The notes under the pieces were generated by a model. That model did no database searches and had not been told where the DNA came from. It saw nothing but the letters and a program-made list of their open reading frames with translations. DNA of 64,000 nt from Aureococcus anophagefferens (taxonomy: Eukaryota > Sar > Pelagophyceae > Pelagomonadales > Pelagomonadaceae): contig NW_008705567.1 in NCBI RefSeq assembly GCF_000186865.1, forward strand, positions 569,397-633,396, given 5' to 3'. Position numbers and translations under genes: made by a program. Below are positions 8,901 to 18,684 of this stretch, one piece after another (the stretch's first letter is position 1; each line of letters starts with the position of its first letter).

Positions 8901-10851
8901 TCGCCCGGGCAGGTCGCGCCGTCGGGGCAGGGCAGGCACGCCACGCCGACGTCGCCCCAGGTCGACTCGACGCCCAGGAAGGCCTCGTCGCGCGCGGAGA
9001 GGCTCGCGTTGAACGACGACGACACGTAGTTCTGGAAGCAGCGGCACTCGCTGGCCGAGCGGCCGACGCCCGTGGACCGCGCGCGGTACGTGTTCGCCGG
9101 GCAGGAGGCGCAGGCCGACGCGCCCGCCGTGTCGCCGTACTCGTTGAGGGCCGTGCAGGGGACGCAGAGCCCCGACAGGCCGTAGGTCCCGGCGGAGCAG
9201 ACGTCGCAGCCGAAGCCGTCGTCGGAGACGGCCGCGCCGGCCGCGCACGCCTCGCACGCGTGCGCCGTCGCGTTGTAGAACTCGTCGGTCGCGCAGGAAT
9301 CGAGGATCTCCGAGCCGTCGGTGACGGGCGTCGACGCGCCGTTCATGTAGACGACGTCGACGAGCGGGCCGACGAGCGCGTCGGCGTCGGCGTCGTAGCG
9401 GTACGCGGCCTGGAGCGCGCCGTCCTGGACGACGCGGACGTACCAGTTGCCGCCGGAGTTCGCCCGGTCGTCGTGGAGGTCCGGGTCGAGGGCGAAGGCG
9501 CCGGACGCGCCCGCGAAGGCCGCGCCGGCGCCGCCGCCGCAGAGATCGACCGCCGCGTACGCGACGGCGTCGTAGGCGTAGGCGACGTACTTGGCCGCCG
9601 CGGCCGAGTAGCCCCCGGCGACGACGTCGGCGAGCTCGCCGTCGGCGAGGAGGGCGCCGACGACGACGTCGCCGCAGCCGTCGCGGGAGCAGCGCGCCAT
9701 CGCGGGCGCGAGGTAGCGGCCGTTGACGTCCGACGCGTTCGCCGCGGCGAGCTTGGACGCCAGCGCGTCGAAGCGGGGCTCGTCGTGGCGGCTCGCGAGC
9801 TGGGAGACGATCAGCGCGCCCGCGAGGACGTCCGCGTACTCTAAAAGCGCCGCGTCGAGCGACCCGTCGGCGGAGGTGTCCGCGAAGACGTACTGCGTGT
9901 AGCCGTCGAGGAAGCCGTAGGCCCGCGCCGTCTCCACGAAGAGGGGCAGGTCGGACGCGCCGATGGTGATGAAGACGACGGCCTGGAGCGGGCCCCAGGC
10001 CCGGACGATGCCCGTGAGCTGCACGTCGACGCCGGGCGTGTAGTCGTCGCTGAGCTGGCTCGAGAACGTGAGCCCCGCGAAGGCGGCCTGGAGCGTCGAG
10101 CCGTCGTCGTCGCGCGTGAAGACCATGGACGTGTCCTCCTCCCAGCCGAAGAGGTCGTAGAGCGCGTAGACGGCGCCCGGGAGCGCGCTCTTGCCGACGA
10201 GGCCGCGGCTCGCGCCCTCCTGCCGCTGGTCGTCCTCGAGGATGGCCTCGTCCGCGTAGGACAGGAGCGTGTCGCCGAAGACGGACGACATGCCCCCGAG
10301 GGTGACGGTCTCGTCCGCCGTCACGGGGCCCGCGAGGAACTCGTAGCGGTCCCCGGTCCCGAAGACGGCGGCGCCGTAGACCTGGAGCGCCGCGTGGGAG
10401 CCGTCGCCGCGCCTGGGCAGCACAAGGGTGATTCAACGTCGCTTCAACGTGAGTGTTCCGCGCGCGCGCGTTCCGACAAAAGCATCCACGCTGCGAGACC
10501 GTCCCGAGAGATGATCGCTCGTCCAAAAATCAGCCGAAACGAGTCGAAAACGGCCGAGATATGAGCCTTTGAAGTTGGGAATTTCGCTCTCTTGTGCTGC
10601 CCTGCGACGCGCGTGTCGAAGGCCTCGCAGTCGAGCATCAGCGTCGCGTTGCTGCAGTTGCCGTAGGCCTCGACCACGGACGCGTCGCGGGCGTTGAAGT
10701 CGTCGCAGCTCTGGGCCATGGCCGCCACGGCGCTCTTCCAGTAGCCGCCGCCGTAGAGGTGGGTCCCGTTCGTGAGGGGCGCGAGGAGCGCGACGCGCGC
10801 GGACGCGGCGGCGGCGGCGACGCACGCGAGGGCGATGATCGGACGCAGCAT
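5981..10851 (-). CDS. Receptor-like membrane protein: binding-protein-like ectodomain, Cys-rich modules, multi-pass TM; four exons
   Basis: Exons are 10851-10613, 10412-7266, 7054-6586 and 6385-5981; joined they give one frame of 1419 residues. All three introns are introner elements. The start chosen is the ATG at 10851, the first residue of a clear signal peptide (MLRPIIALACVAAAAASA). Residues of roughly 20-420 resemble a periplasmic-binding/ANF-receptor type ligand domain. About 450-640 is Cys-rich of the GCC2/GCC3 kind (CSAGTYG, CPANTYRA). About 655-1000 holds at least six hydrophobic helices, and the last 400 residues are charged and presumably cytosolic. The order ligand domain, Cys-rich, multi-TM recalls class C GPCR design, but I see no GPCR signature and the helix count is uncertain. 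It could be a novel chemoreceptor or channel. Its stop lies 1 bp from that of the secreted Cys-rich gene. Confidence 0.8.
6386..6577 (-). mobile_element. Introner element, group A (192 bp), intron 3 of the receptor-like gene
   Basis: It is flanked by a perfect 8-bp duplication GCCGCGGC (6378-6385 and 6578-6585). Terminal inverted repeats are CTGGGCAGCAAAAG on the left and the complement of CAGGGCAGCAAAAG on the right. The intron is 6585 to 6386: donor GC from the upstream duplication, acceptor AG from the element end (CCCAG). Removal joins GTCGCGGGC to GCCGCGGCG in frame. Both TIRs carry AAAAG where the other group A copies have ACAAG. Confidence 0.92.
7055..7257 (-). mobile_element. Introner element, group B (203 bp), intron 2 of the receptor-like gene
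   Basis: It is flanked by a perfect duplication TGAACGAC (7047-7054 and 7258-7265). The left end is CTGTGCCGAATTC, the right end GATTTGCACACAG. The intron is 7265 to 7055: donor GT (gtcgttca) from the duplication, acceptor CACAG from the element. Joined codons read GDE-SFTSVYSS in frame. The shared core motif GATTTTTGGACG is antisense to the gene. Confidence 0.92.
10413..10604 (-). mobile_element. Introner element, group A (192 bp), intron 1 of the receptor-like gene
   Basis: The duplication is CGCCGCGC (10405-10412) against CGACGCGC (10605-10612), one mismatch. Ends are CTGGGCAGCACAAG and CTTGTGCTGCCCTG. The intron is 10612 to 10413, a GC-AG intron; joining gives the frame EAFDT-RGDGSH. In gene sense it reads GCTGATTTTTGGACGAGCG, like the other group A copies. 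Confidence 0.92.
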
Positions 10852-11076
10852 GCTCGTACCCGAACTCACGAGTTCACCTCATGGACCATATGCCAACGCG
10901 GTTGGATTTCGAGGTTAGAACTAAAAATCCGTTTCCCTCAATATGCAGTTCGAAAGCAAAGATGCAGTCGCCACAGTATGGGCGCACAGCAGCGTCGCGC
11001 AGCTAGCTACTAGCCAACGCGCAGCGGCAAGACGCCGCGCAGCGGTTTTCAGCGCTCCATCACGCTCCTAGCGACC

Positions 11077-12954
11077 ATGCTGCGAATTGCGCTGAGTTGC
11101 TGCGCCGCCGCCGCCGCCGCGCAAGGGCTCGTCGCCCCCGGCGGCCTCGTGCCCGCGGGCGGCGGCGCCGGCCCGGTCGGCGGCCGGCGGCGCGGCGGCG
11201 GCTGGGGCGTCGTCGACAAGTGGCCCGCGGGCTTCTTCGTCGGCGGGAGCGGCGCGCCGGGCATGGACGGCGTCTACGTGCGCGCGGACGGGACGGACCA
11301 CGCCATGCCGCGGCTCTGCGAGCTCACGTGGAAACACGTGGACAACGGCTGGAAAATGGCGTCGGCGCAGGTCGACGGCTACGCCGGCGTCGACGGCGCG
11401 CGGAAGGAGTGGCTGCTCGTCGACGAGGCGGGCCGCGACGTGCTGGCGACGCCGGGCAAGCACTACCTGCCCGGCGGCGCGAGGGCCTGGCGCCTCGTCC
11501 GCCGCGAGTTCCGCTACTGGGCCGTCGGCGACGCCGCGGAGACGCGCGCGGACGAGCCGGGCTTCTGGGCCCGCGGCGAGCGCGGCAAGGTCGTCGGCGT
11601 CGACGGGCCCGACGAGGAGCGGCCCGTGCGCTGGCGCCGCTTCCGCGACGGCAAGATCTTCGACGTCGGCGCCTGGCGGCTCCGCCGCGCGGCGGGCGCC
11701 GACGTCGCCGCGGCGGCGGGCGCCGACGTCGCCGCGGCGGGCGACGCGGGCGACGACGTCCGGCCCTGGCAGATCGTGGGCATCATGTCGCGGGAACGGC
11801 TCGACGAGCTCCTCGAGCAGAAGCGGCAGTACGACGAGGACGCGGCCCGCGCGCGGCGCCGCGGCGGCGGCGGCGCCGCGACGGAGGCCGTCGCCTTCCT
11901 CCCGGCCGCGTCCGCCGGCGCGGGGCTCGTCGCCGACGCGGAAGCCTGCGCGGCGGACCGGGCGCGCGCGGCGCCGGGGGGCGCGCGGGCCGCCGCGGAC
12001 CTCTGCCGCGACGGCGACTTCGACGGCGCCGACGCGCTCCTCGCGCCGGCGGACGGGCCGGGGCCGCCGCGCGACGGCGAGTTCTGGGCCGCGTCGAGCT
12101 TCTGCGCGCGGCGGCGGGGCGACTTCGCCGGCGCCGCGGACCTCGCGCGCGAAGGGGCCGTCGCGCGGCGGACGGGCGGGCGGCGCGACGCCGGCCGCGG
12201 CGCGGCGCTCCTCGAGCTCGCCCTGGCGTCCTTAGACCTGGGCCTTCCCTGCGACGCGCTCGACGCGCTGGAGGCGCTCTACGCGCTCGACCGGACGTTC
12301 CCGGGGCTGGGCACGTGGCTCCTGCGCTGCCACGCGCGCGCGCGCGCCGCGCCGTGCTGCGCGCGCGCCGCGGCGACGGACCTGTGCGTCGGGCAGCGCG
12401 TCGCGACGACGGCGGCGCTCGACGGCTTCTGGGCCGCGGGCGACGCCGCGACGGTCGTCGGCGTCGCCGCGCCCGGGGCGCCCATCGCGCTGCGGATGGC
12501 GCGGTCCGGCCGCCTCATCGACGTCCAGCGCGACCGCGTCGTCGCCGTCGCCGACGACGGCGAAATCGGCGCGCCGGGGGGCGAGCCGCCCTTCGACCCC
12601 TACGCGGCCCTCGGCGTCGCCTGCGACTTCTCGCCCGAGGAGCTCCGGCGCGCCTACCGCTCCGCGTCGCGCGACGCGCACCCGGACAAGGAGGGGGGGT
12701 CGCAGGCCAAGTTCACGGCCGTCGCGCGCGCCTACGAGGTCCTCGGCGACGACCGGCGCCGGGCCGACTTCGACGCGGGCCTCGACCTCCCGGGCGAGCG
12801 GGCCCAGGGCTTCACGCTCGCCGAGGAGCTCCGGACGCACTACTTCCCGGAGCTTCGACCCTTCTGGCCCTTCGGCGACCCCCAGGAGAACCGGCGGGAC
12901 CAGGAGGCGCGCGACGCCGCGCAGGCGGAGCGCGCGAAGAAGTCCTGGTGGTAA
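11077..12954 (+). CDS. J-domain (DnaJ-like) co-chaperone with N-terminal signal peptide
   Basis: The protein has 625 residues. The C-terminal J domain is at about 507-568 (DPYAALGVACDFSPEELRRA), with the HPD tripeptide essential for stimulating Hsp70 near residue 535 (AHPDKEGG). The N-terminus has a short hydrophobic signal-like segment (MLRIALSCCAAAAAAQG), so the protein probably enters the secretory route or plastid; no clear ASAF motif follows. The middle 450 residues are Ala/Arg/Asp-rich and match no family I recognise; one part (about 300-420) looks TPR-like but is weak. An AT-rich 3' flank follows the TAA, before another plus-strand gene. Confidence 0.85.
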   Translation: MLRIALSCCAAAAAAQGLVAPGGLVPAGGGAGPVGGRRRGGGWGVVDKWPAGFFVGGSGAPGMDGVYVRADGTDHAMPRLCELTWKHVDNGWKMASAQVDGYAGVDGARKEWLLVDEAGRDVLATPGKHYLPGGARAWRLVRREFRYWAVGDAAETRADEPGFWARGERGKVVGVDGPDEERPVRWRRFRDGKIFDVGAWRLRRAAGADVAAAAGADVAAAGDAGDDVRPWQIVGIMSRERLDELLEQKRQYDEDAARARRRGGGGAATEAVAFLPAASAGAGLVADAEACAADRARAAPGGARAAADLCRDGDFDGADALLAPADGPGPPRDGEFWAASSFCARRRGDFAGAADLAREGAVARRTGGRRDAGRGAALLELALASLDLGLPCDALDALEALYALDRTFPGLGTWLLRCHARARAAPCCARAAATDLCVGQRVATTAALDGFWAAGDAATVVGVAAPGAPIALRMARSGRLIDVQRDRVVAVADDGEIGAPGGEPPFDPYAALGVACDFSPEELRRAYRSASRDAHPDKEGGSQAKFTAVARAYEVLGDDRRRADFDAGLDLPGERAQGFTLAEELRTHYFPELRPFWPFGDPQENRRDQEARDAAQAERAKKSWW

Positions 12955-13086
12955 TTTTTTTTATTGAAGTGAAAATAAAACTGGATTACAGTTACGAGTT
13001 AAAATCCCGCGGGGCTGGGCGGTGTGTTCGGCGCACTGGGACGTGCCGTCCGCGACGACTGGAAGCTCCCCGCGTCCCTCTAGCCC

Positions 13087-13772
13087 ATGACGGCGTGCCT
13101 CTTCCCGTCCTGGTCCGACGCGGGCTGCGTCGACGTCGACGACAGCGACGCGCCCGGCTGCAGCGGCTGGTTCCTGGGCCAGCCGCCGCCGGCGTCGCAG
13201 GGGACGCTGAGGATCTACGTGGACCGGGCCGTGGGCATCGNNNNNNNNNNNNNNNNNNNNNNNNNNNNNNNNNNNNNNNNNNNNNNNNNNNNNNNNNNNN
13301 NNNNNNNNNNNNNNNNNNNNNNNNNNNNNNNNNNNNNNNNNNNNNNNNNNNNNNNNNNNNNNNNNNNNNNNNNNNNNNNNNNNNNNNNNNNNNNNNNNNN
13401 NNNNNNNNNNNNNNNNNNNNNNNNNNNNNNNNNNNNNNNNNNNNNNNNNNNNNNNNNNNNNNNNNNNNNNNNNNNNNNNNNNNNNNNNNNNNNNNNNNNN
13501 NNNNNNNNNNNNNNNNNNNNNNNNNNNNNNNNNNNNNNNNNNNNNNNNNNNNNNNNNNNNNNNNNNNNNNNNNNNNNNNNNNNNNNNNNNNNNNNNNNNN
13601 NNNNNNNNNNGTGCCCCTGGACGGCGACGAGGCGGGGCCCACGGGCGAGCCGCTGACGCCGTTCGAGCGCCACCTCCGCGCGAACTCGCCCAAGCTCCGG
13701 GACCCCGTCGACGAGGCCGCGTACTCGCGCGGCGCGGAGGAGCGCAAGGAGGCCGCCTTCCCGTTTTTTTGA
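13087..13772 (+). CDS. Unknown protein interrupted by a 370-N assembly gap
   Basis: An ATG at 13087 opens a frame (MTACLFPSWSDAGCVDVDD ... IYVDRAVG) that runs into the N run at 13241. After the gap a frame continues (VPLDGDEAGPTGEPLTPFER ... EERKEAAFPFF) to TGA at 13770-13772. The two parts are in different frames as numbered, so the true gap length is probably not a match to 370, or an intron lies within it. The visible parts show no domain. The stop is 5 bp from the stop of the converging RlmN-like gene. Confidence 0.5.
13241..13610. other. Assembly gap (370 N)
   Basis: An unbroken run of N inside a plus-strand gene. Any protein predicted across it contains unknown residues. Confidence 0.99.
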
Positions 13773-13777
13773 GAGAA

Positions 13778-15121
13778 TTAAAATCCCCCCGGCGCCGCGA
13801 GGTAGGCCGCGACGCCGAAGCCGAGGCCCGCGACCGCGAGCGCCGCGGCGACGGCCTCCCGGGACCGCGGCGCCGCGGACGCCGCGGCGCGCGGCGCCGG
13901 GGGCCGCGCGCGCGGGGCCGCGGGCTTTCTTCGCCGGGGCGGGCCCGGGACCGCGTCCTCGACGTCGGGCGCCCGCGTGTCCTTGAGGAGCTGGCCGCAC
14001 GCGCCGGCGACGTCCGAGCCCATCGTGATGCGCACGCACGTGAGCACGCCGTGGGCCTGCACGGCCTTCTGGAACGCGGCGACGGCGGCGTCCGACGGGC
14101 GGTCGTAGGGCAGGTCCGGCGTCGGGTTGTAGGCGATGAGGTTGACCATCGCGCGGCCGCCGAAGCGCGGCGCGGCGCCGGCCCTGGAGAAGAGTTTGCC
14201 GAGCGCGTCCGCGTCGGCGACGGAGTCGTTGACGCCGCCGAGCAGGATGTACTCGACCATGATCAGGGGCTGCTTCTCGTCGTTGCGCCGCTTCCGCGAG
14301 CCCCGGCGCTCGAGCTCGCGGAGCTTCTCCGCGACGTACGCGTCCAACGCGTCCAGCAAGTCGTCGAGGTCGTAGCGTTTCGCCGCGGGCATGATCGCCA
14401 CCCGCTGGTCCTGCGTCGGCGCGTGCAGCGACAGGGCCAGGTTCGCCCGGGGCTCGTCGGCCGCGAGGCTCCGGATGCGGTCGACGACGCCGACCGTCGA
14501 GATCGTCACGCGGCCGCCGCCCAAGGCGAGCCACCGGTCGTCCAGCAGGCAGCGGCACGCGCCCAGAACCTCGTCGTAGTTGTTGAGCGGCTCGCCCATG
14601 CCCATGAAGACGACGTTGCGCAGGCGGCCGTCGACGCCTTTCGCCAAAAGCACCTGCTCGACGATCTCGCCGCGCGTCAAGTCGCCCTGCATGCCCATGG
14701 TCCCCGTCGCGCAGAACGAGCAGCGCATCGCGCAGCCGACCTGGGACGACACGCAGACCGTGACGCGCGACGACCGCAGGGTGCCGTGGCGCATGACCAC
14801 GGTCTCGACCTTTTTGCCGCAGCGGAGTCCGACGACGAGCTTCGACGTCGAGCCGTCGGACGAGTCGTGGCGCGAGACGAGGTCGACGCTCCGCGCGCTG
14901 AAGTTCGCCGCGACGGCCTCCTTGAAGCGCCGCGGCGGACTGCTCCGGAGGTCGCCCCAGGCGACGTCGTCCCAGGCCGCGACCTCGGGGTGGCGGGCCA
15001 GGTAGCCCAGCAGGTGGACGCTGTGGCTCCAGGACACCTGGAGCGCGTCCATGGAGCGGCGCAGCGCGTCGACGTCCCAGACCGACGGCCGCCGGGCGTC
15101 GTCGGCGTACTTGCGGCCCAT
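13778..15121 (-). CDS. rlmN: RlmN-family radical SAM rRNA (adenine-C2) methyltransferase with hydrophobic tail
   Basis: The protein has 447 residues. The radical-SAM cluster motif is CAMRCSFC (Cys130, Cys134, Cys137). The two extra catalytic cysteines of RlmN/Cfr enzymes are also present: Cys123 in TVCVSSQVGC and one near residue 373 in AGACGQL. FMGMGEPLNNYDEV is the family signature. The enzyme makes 2-methyladenosine in 23S-type rRNA (and tRNA in bacteria); in an alga an organellar target is likely (inference). Unusual is a C-terminal extension: a Pro/Arg/Ala linker, then about 20 hydrophobic residues (VAAALAVAGLGFGVAAYLAA) at the very end, like a tail anchor. No plastid signal is seen at the N-terminus. 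Confidence 0.9.
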   Translation of the reverse strand: MGRKYADDARRPSVWDVDALRRSMDALQVSWSHSVHLLGYLARHPEVAAWDDVAWGDLRSSPPRRFKEAVAANFSARSVDLVSRHDSSDGSTSKLVVGLRCGKKVETVVMRHGTLRSSRVTVCVSSQVGCAMRCSFCATGTMGMQGDLTRGEIVEQVLLAKGVDGRLRNVVFMGMGEPLNNYDEVLGACRCLLDDRWLALGGGRVTISTVGVVDRIRSLAADEPRANLALSLHAPTQDQRVAIMPAAKRYDLDDLLDALDAYVAEKLRELERRGSRKRRNDEKQPLIMVEYILLGGVNDSVADADALGKLFSRAGAAPRFGGRAMVNLIAYNPTPDLPYDRPSDAAVAAFQKAVQAHGVLTCVRITMGSDVAGACGQLLKDTRAPDVEDAVPGPPRRRKPAAPRARPPAPRAAASAAPRSREAVAAALAVAGLGFGVAAYLAAPGGF

Positions 15122-15165
15122 GCTTGGTTATGTGCGTGCTTTTACGCGGCGCTCCGCCGCGTCGC

Positions 15166-15342
15166 TTAATAAAGCGTCCCAGCCTTGCATACCCAGAATT
15201 TGTGGTTCTCGAGGCGGTGCGCGTCCTCCTCCCAGTACCACACGTAGGGCGTGTCCTCGCGCAGGTCCGGGCCCGTGGGCTCCGCCTCCATCTCCTCGAA
15301 GTACTGTTCATCGGGCGCGGCATGCACCGTGACCTTGGACAT
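15166..15342 (-). CDS. Small acidic hypothetical protein (58 aa)
   Basis: The frame from ATG at 15342 (MSKVTVHAAPDEQYFEEMEA) to TAA at 15166-15168 encodes 58 residues rich in Glu, Trp and Tyr (DTPYVWYWEEDAHRLENHKF). Composition is unlike a random frame in such GC-rich DNA, and the start sits next to a short AT-richer upstream region. No family is recognised. It follows the RlmN gene on the same strand, 44 bp upstream of its start. Confidence 0.5.
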   Translation of the reverse strand: MSKVTVHAAPDEQYFEEMEAEPTGPDLREDTPYVWYWEEDAHRLENHKFWVCKAGTLY

Positions 15343-15601
15343 GGGTCCCAGCTCGGCGCGCCGGCGGGCAAGGCCTACTTGGGCAGCGGTTCTACGCACG
15401 CACAAGGCCTAGGCACAGGCGCTCTTGTTGCTTGCCTGGAGCCACGAGCATCAGCGCTCATCGAGCATTCCCAGTATAAATGCTTGAGTCGAAGCATGTG
15501 AGGGAAACTTCAGGATATGGCCCTCTCGATGAAACCTCTGAAAAGGCCATCCGCGCTGATGATGGAGCCCTGAAGTGGAAAAGCCGCCGCCGCACCGCGA
15601 C

Positions 15602-18600
15602 ATGTGCGATCCCGCGCCGCCGGCCAAGGCCGTGGACGGCGAGGTGCGGGACGCGTCGCCGGCGCGGACGGCCAAGGGCCCCGGCCGCGACGACACGCCC
15701 GGCGGCACGGGCGCCGCCGCGGCCAAGCTCCTGGCGACGAAGAGCACGAGTTTGCGCAAGCTCCAGTTCGGCGAGGAGCCCCCGCGGGCCGAGCTCGACC
15801 ACCGCGTGCTGCTCCTCAACGGCATCAAGCTGTTCCAGGCGCTCGGGCGGCCCGAGGTCGAGTCGGCCGCGCGCGCGATGGAGAAGGGCGACTTCGAGCG
15901 GGGCGACGTGCTCATCGAGCAGGGCGAGGCGGGCGACGCGTGCTACATCGTCGACCGGGGCGTCGCCGACGTCTGGGTCGACGGGGCCAAGGTCCACGCC
16001 TACGGCGAGCGGGGCTTCTTCGGCGAGTGGGCGCTGCTCCGCCACGAGGTCCGCGCCGCGACGGTCACCGCGGGCAGCGACGACCTCAGCGTCTACCGGC
16101 TGGACAAGGACGACTTCGGCGCCATCATCGAGGAGCGGGACCACCTCGAAGATCTCATCCGCGACCAGAAGTTCTTCGAGAATTTTGACGATGAAAAAGT
16201 AGCGAAGATCGCGGCGGCGTGCGCGCACGCGGCCTACGCGGACGGCGAGGAGATCGTCACGCAGGGCGCCGCGGGCACGTGCTGCTTCCTCCTCGACAGC
16301 GGCGAGTGCGTCGCCAAGATCTCCACGGGCTCCGACGTCCAGATCGTCAAGCGCTACACGTCCGGCGACCTCTTCGGCGAGGTCGCGCTGCTCAAGCGGT
16401 CCGTGCGCGCGGCGTCCATCGAGGCCGTGGGGAGCGTCGCCGTCTACACGCTGAGCCTCTACGACTTCGAGCGCCTCTTCGGGCGGACGTCGCTCCGCGC
16501 GTTCCACGCGGAGCACTACCCGATGGACCCGCGGAAGCTCATCTCGGACTTCTACCGCGACGGCGACGCGTCGGGCCCCGCGGGCGCCGGGGCGGGCGAG
16601 CGGGCGGGCGGCGAGGCGACGCGCTGGTTCGCCATCTTCCGGCCCTGCTCCCGCGACTCCATCGCCAAGATGCTCGGCAAGGTCGGCGTCGGCAAGGGCC
16701 TGAACGTCAAGGGCAAGTCCGCGAAGAAGAACCGGCTGTCGGGCTTCGTGCCCTTCGTGCAGATCCACAAGGACGCGCACAAGGACAAGGTCGAGGAGCC
16801 GCCGCACTGGAGCCGCTTCCGCGTCTACTACAAGTCGGAGCTCCAGCGGACCGAGGCGCGCGCGGGCCTGGAGGCGCTGAAGAAGTTCTGGTTCGCCTGG
16901 TGCAAGCGGGGTTTAGGGGAGATTTTGGACCTGAACGACTACGCGGACATGTACGGCCTCGACGTGCCCGAGTTCCTCTTCATGGACGCGTACGTGAAGC
17001 GCGCGGACGTGCGGCCGATGGTCGGCTGGGAGACGGGCCGCGACAGCGAGCCGGCCTTCATGAACATGAACCTGCACACGCTGCGGGGCACGTCGTCGCC
17101 GACCGTCGTGCTCCTCCAGCACGACACGCTCGAGGCCATGAACCCGCGGGGGTTGCTGGTCGCGCGCGGCGCGGGACACGGGCGCGAACGTCGCGAGGCT
17201 CCGATCTCGGCCGTTTCCCGCTCGTTTCGGCTGATTTTTGGACGAGCGGTCATCCCCTGGAACGGTCTCGACGCATGGACGCGTTTTCCGGAACGCGCGC
17301 GCGCGAATCGCTCACGTTGAAGCGACGTTGAATCTCTCTTTCCCCGCCCAGGTCGCGTACGCGGAGGAGTTCGTCAAGCCCGTCGTGTCCGACTTCGACA
17401 TTTTTACCATTGGGTCGTCGGACACGTACGAGTACGGCCCCCTGCCGACGAACCAGGTCAAGCTCATGCAGTGGCTCGTGCACAACGCGGAGCAGCTCAT
17501 CCACGTGCACAATTTGGACTCGACGTTCGCGAACTGGACGTCCGCGTGGCTCAAGGTGCTCAAGAAGGAGGCGGACCTGGGCTTCGCGCCGAAGCTGCCC
17601 GAGTTCGGCTACGGCGACCGCCACAGCTACGACTTGGTGTCCAAGTGCGTCGCGGCGACGCGCGACGTCGGCGCGGTGCGCCACGGCGCGGAGTGCTTCA
17701 ACTACTACTTCCCCCAGGAGCTCGACCCGGACTATCTCGTGGTCTGGGACGGCTACCGCGGCGCGGACCTGGGGGAGCCGCCCTGGCGCACGCTCACGGA
17801 GCCGGAGCTCCGCGCGTTCCTGCTCGCGCGCATCGACGACGGCTTCGTGTTCCCGCTCAACCCCGTGTGGCCCATGCGCGACCCGGGCTGGGGCGAGGTG
17901 CTCGACGCCATGTTCGACCGGCCCCGGGCCGCGGCGGCGCTGGAGCGCTGGCTGCCGGAGAAGAGCGGCGTGCGCTCCGCGATCATGCGGTGCCGCGCGA
18001 ACTTCCCCAACGGCTTCCGGCCGCACGACGCCGCGCACAAGGAGGACACGATGACCGAGGGCAGCGGGCGCAACATGCGCACGTCCATGCTGAGCCAGGT
18101 CACGGACATGGCCGGGTCCGAGCTCGCGGACTACGCGCACGCGGAGGTCCAGAAGATCGTGCGGACGCGGTGGCGCCGCATCCGCGTCGCGCTCAACGTC
18201 GCGCTCTGCGAGCGCGCGCTCGGCGTCGCGGACGTCGCCGTGCGCAAGTCGCTGCTCACGGTGAACGTCGCCAAGCACGGCGAGGGCATGTCGAAGCCCA
18301 CGCTCGTGCGCACGTCCGAGGGCGGCGACGGCGACGACGCGCTCGAGCGGGCCTTCGAGTCGTCGCTGACCCCGAGCCACAGCCAGCAGTCGCTGCGCAG
18401 CGTCCTCAAGGAGACGAAGAGCCACTACGTGCCCAAGGAGCTCTACGGCGGCGGGGGGGACATGCTCCTCGTGGACCCGGACGCGGAGTACGACGTCCTC
18501 CCCGGCGACGACCTGCCCGCGGAGGTCGTCCGCGACTGCGACGCGAAGGCGGTGCTCGCCGAGGAGCTCGAGCAGGCGAGCTCGGGCAAGCACCTCACCT

Positions 18601-18674
18601 TCGGGTCGCGGGCCTCGAGCGTCGACAAGCTCCCGGGCCTCGACGACCCCCCCGCGCCCGCCGCGGCCGCGTAA
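15602..18674 (+). CDS. Tandem cyclic-nucleotide-binding-domain protein, two exons
   Basis: Exons 15602-17158 and 17352-18674 join to 959 residues. Two cyclic-nucleotide-binding domains follow each other. The first is near residues 90-190, with phosphate-binding cassette FFGEWALLRHEVRAAT; the second is near 205-310, with LFGEVALLKRSVRAAS. Both keep the FGE...R pattern that contacts cAMP or cGMP in PKA/PKG regulatory units. No kinase domain or transmembrane helix is present. The C-terminal 600 residues match nothing I recognise, and the end is Ser/Asp-rich. It probably acts as a soluble nucleotide sensor (inference). The ATG at 15602 is the first in frame; an upstream extension would need GTG. 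The single intron is a diverged group A introner. Confidence 0.85.
17167..17351 (+). mobile_element. Introner element, group A, diverged copy (about 185 bp), intron of the cNMP-binding gene
   Basis: The flanking duplication is degraded: GTCGCGCG (17159-17166) against GTCGCGTA (17352-17359). The middle keeps the group A core (TTTCGGCTGATTTTTGGACG) and the 3' part (CACGTTGAAGCGACGTTGAA), while the first 35 bp have drifted to GC-rich sequence. The intron is 17159-17351, GT-AG, acceptor CGCCCAG. Joined codons read RGLL-VAYAEEF in frame. Confidence 0.85.
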
Positions 18675-18684
18675 CGAATTGTTC

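Noticed and set aside
13087..13772. Single protein read straight through the 370-N gap
   Set aside because: The frames before and after the gap disagree, so any continuous protein would be invented.
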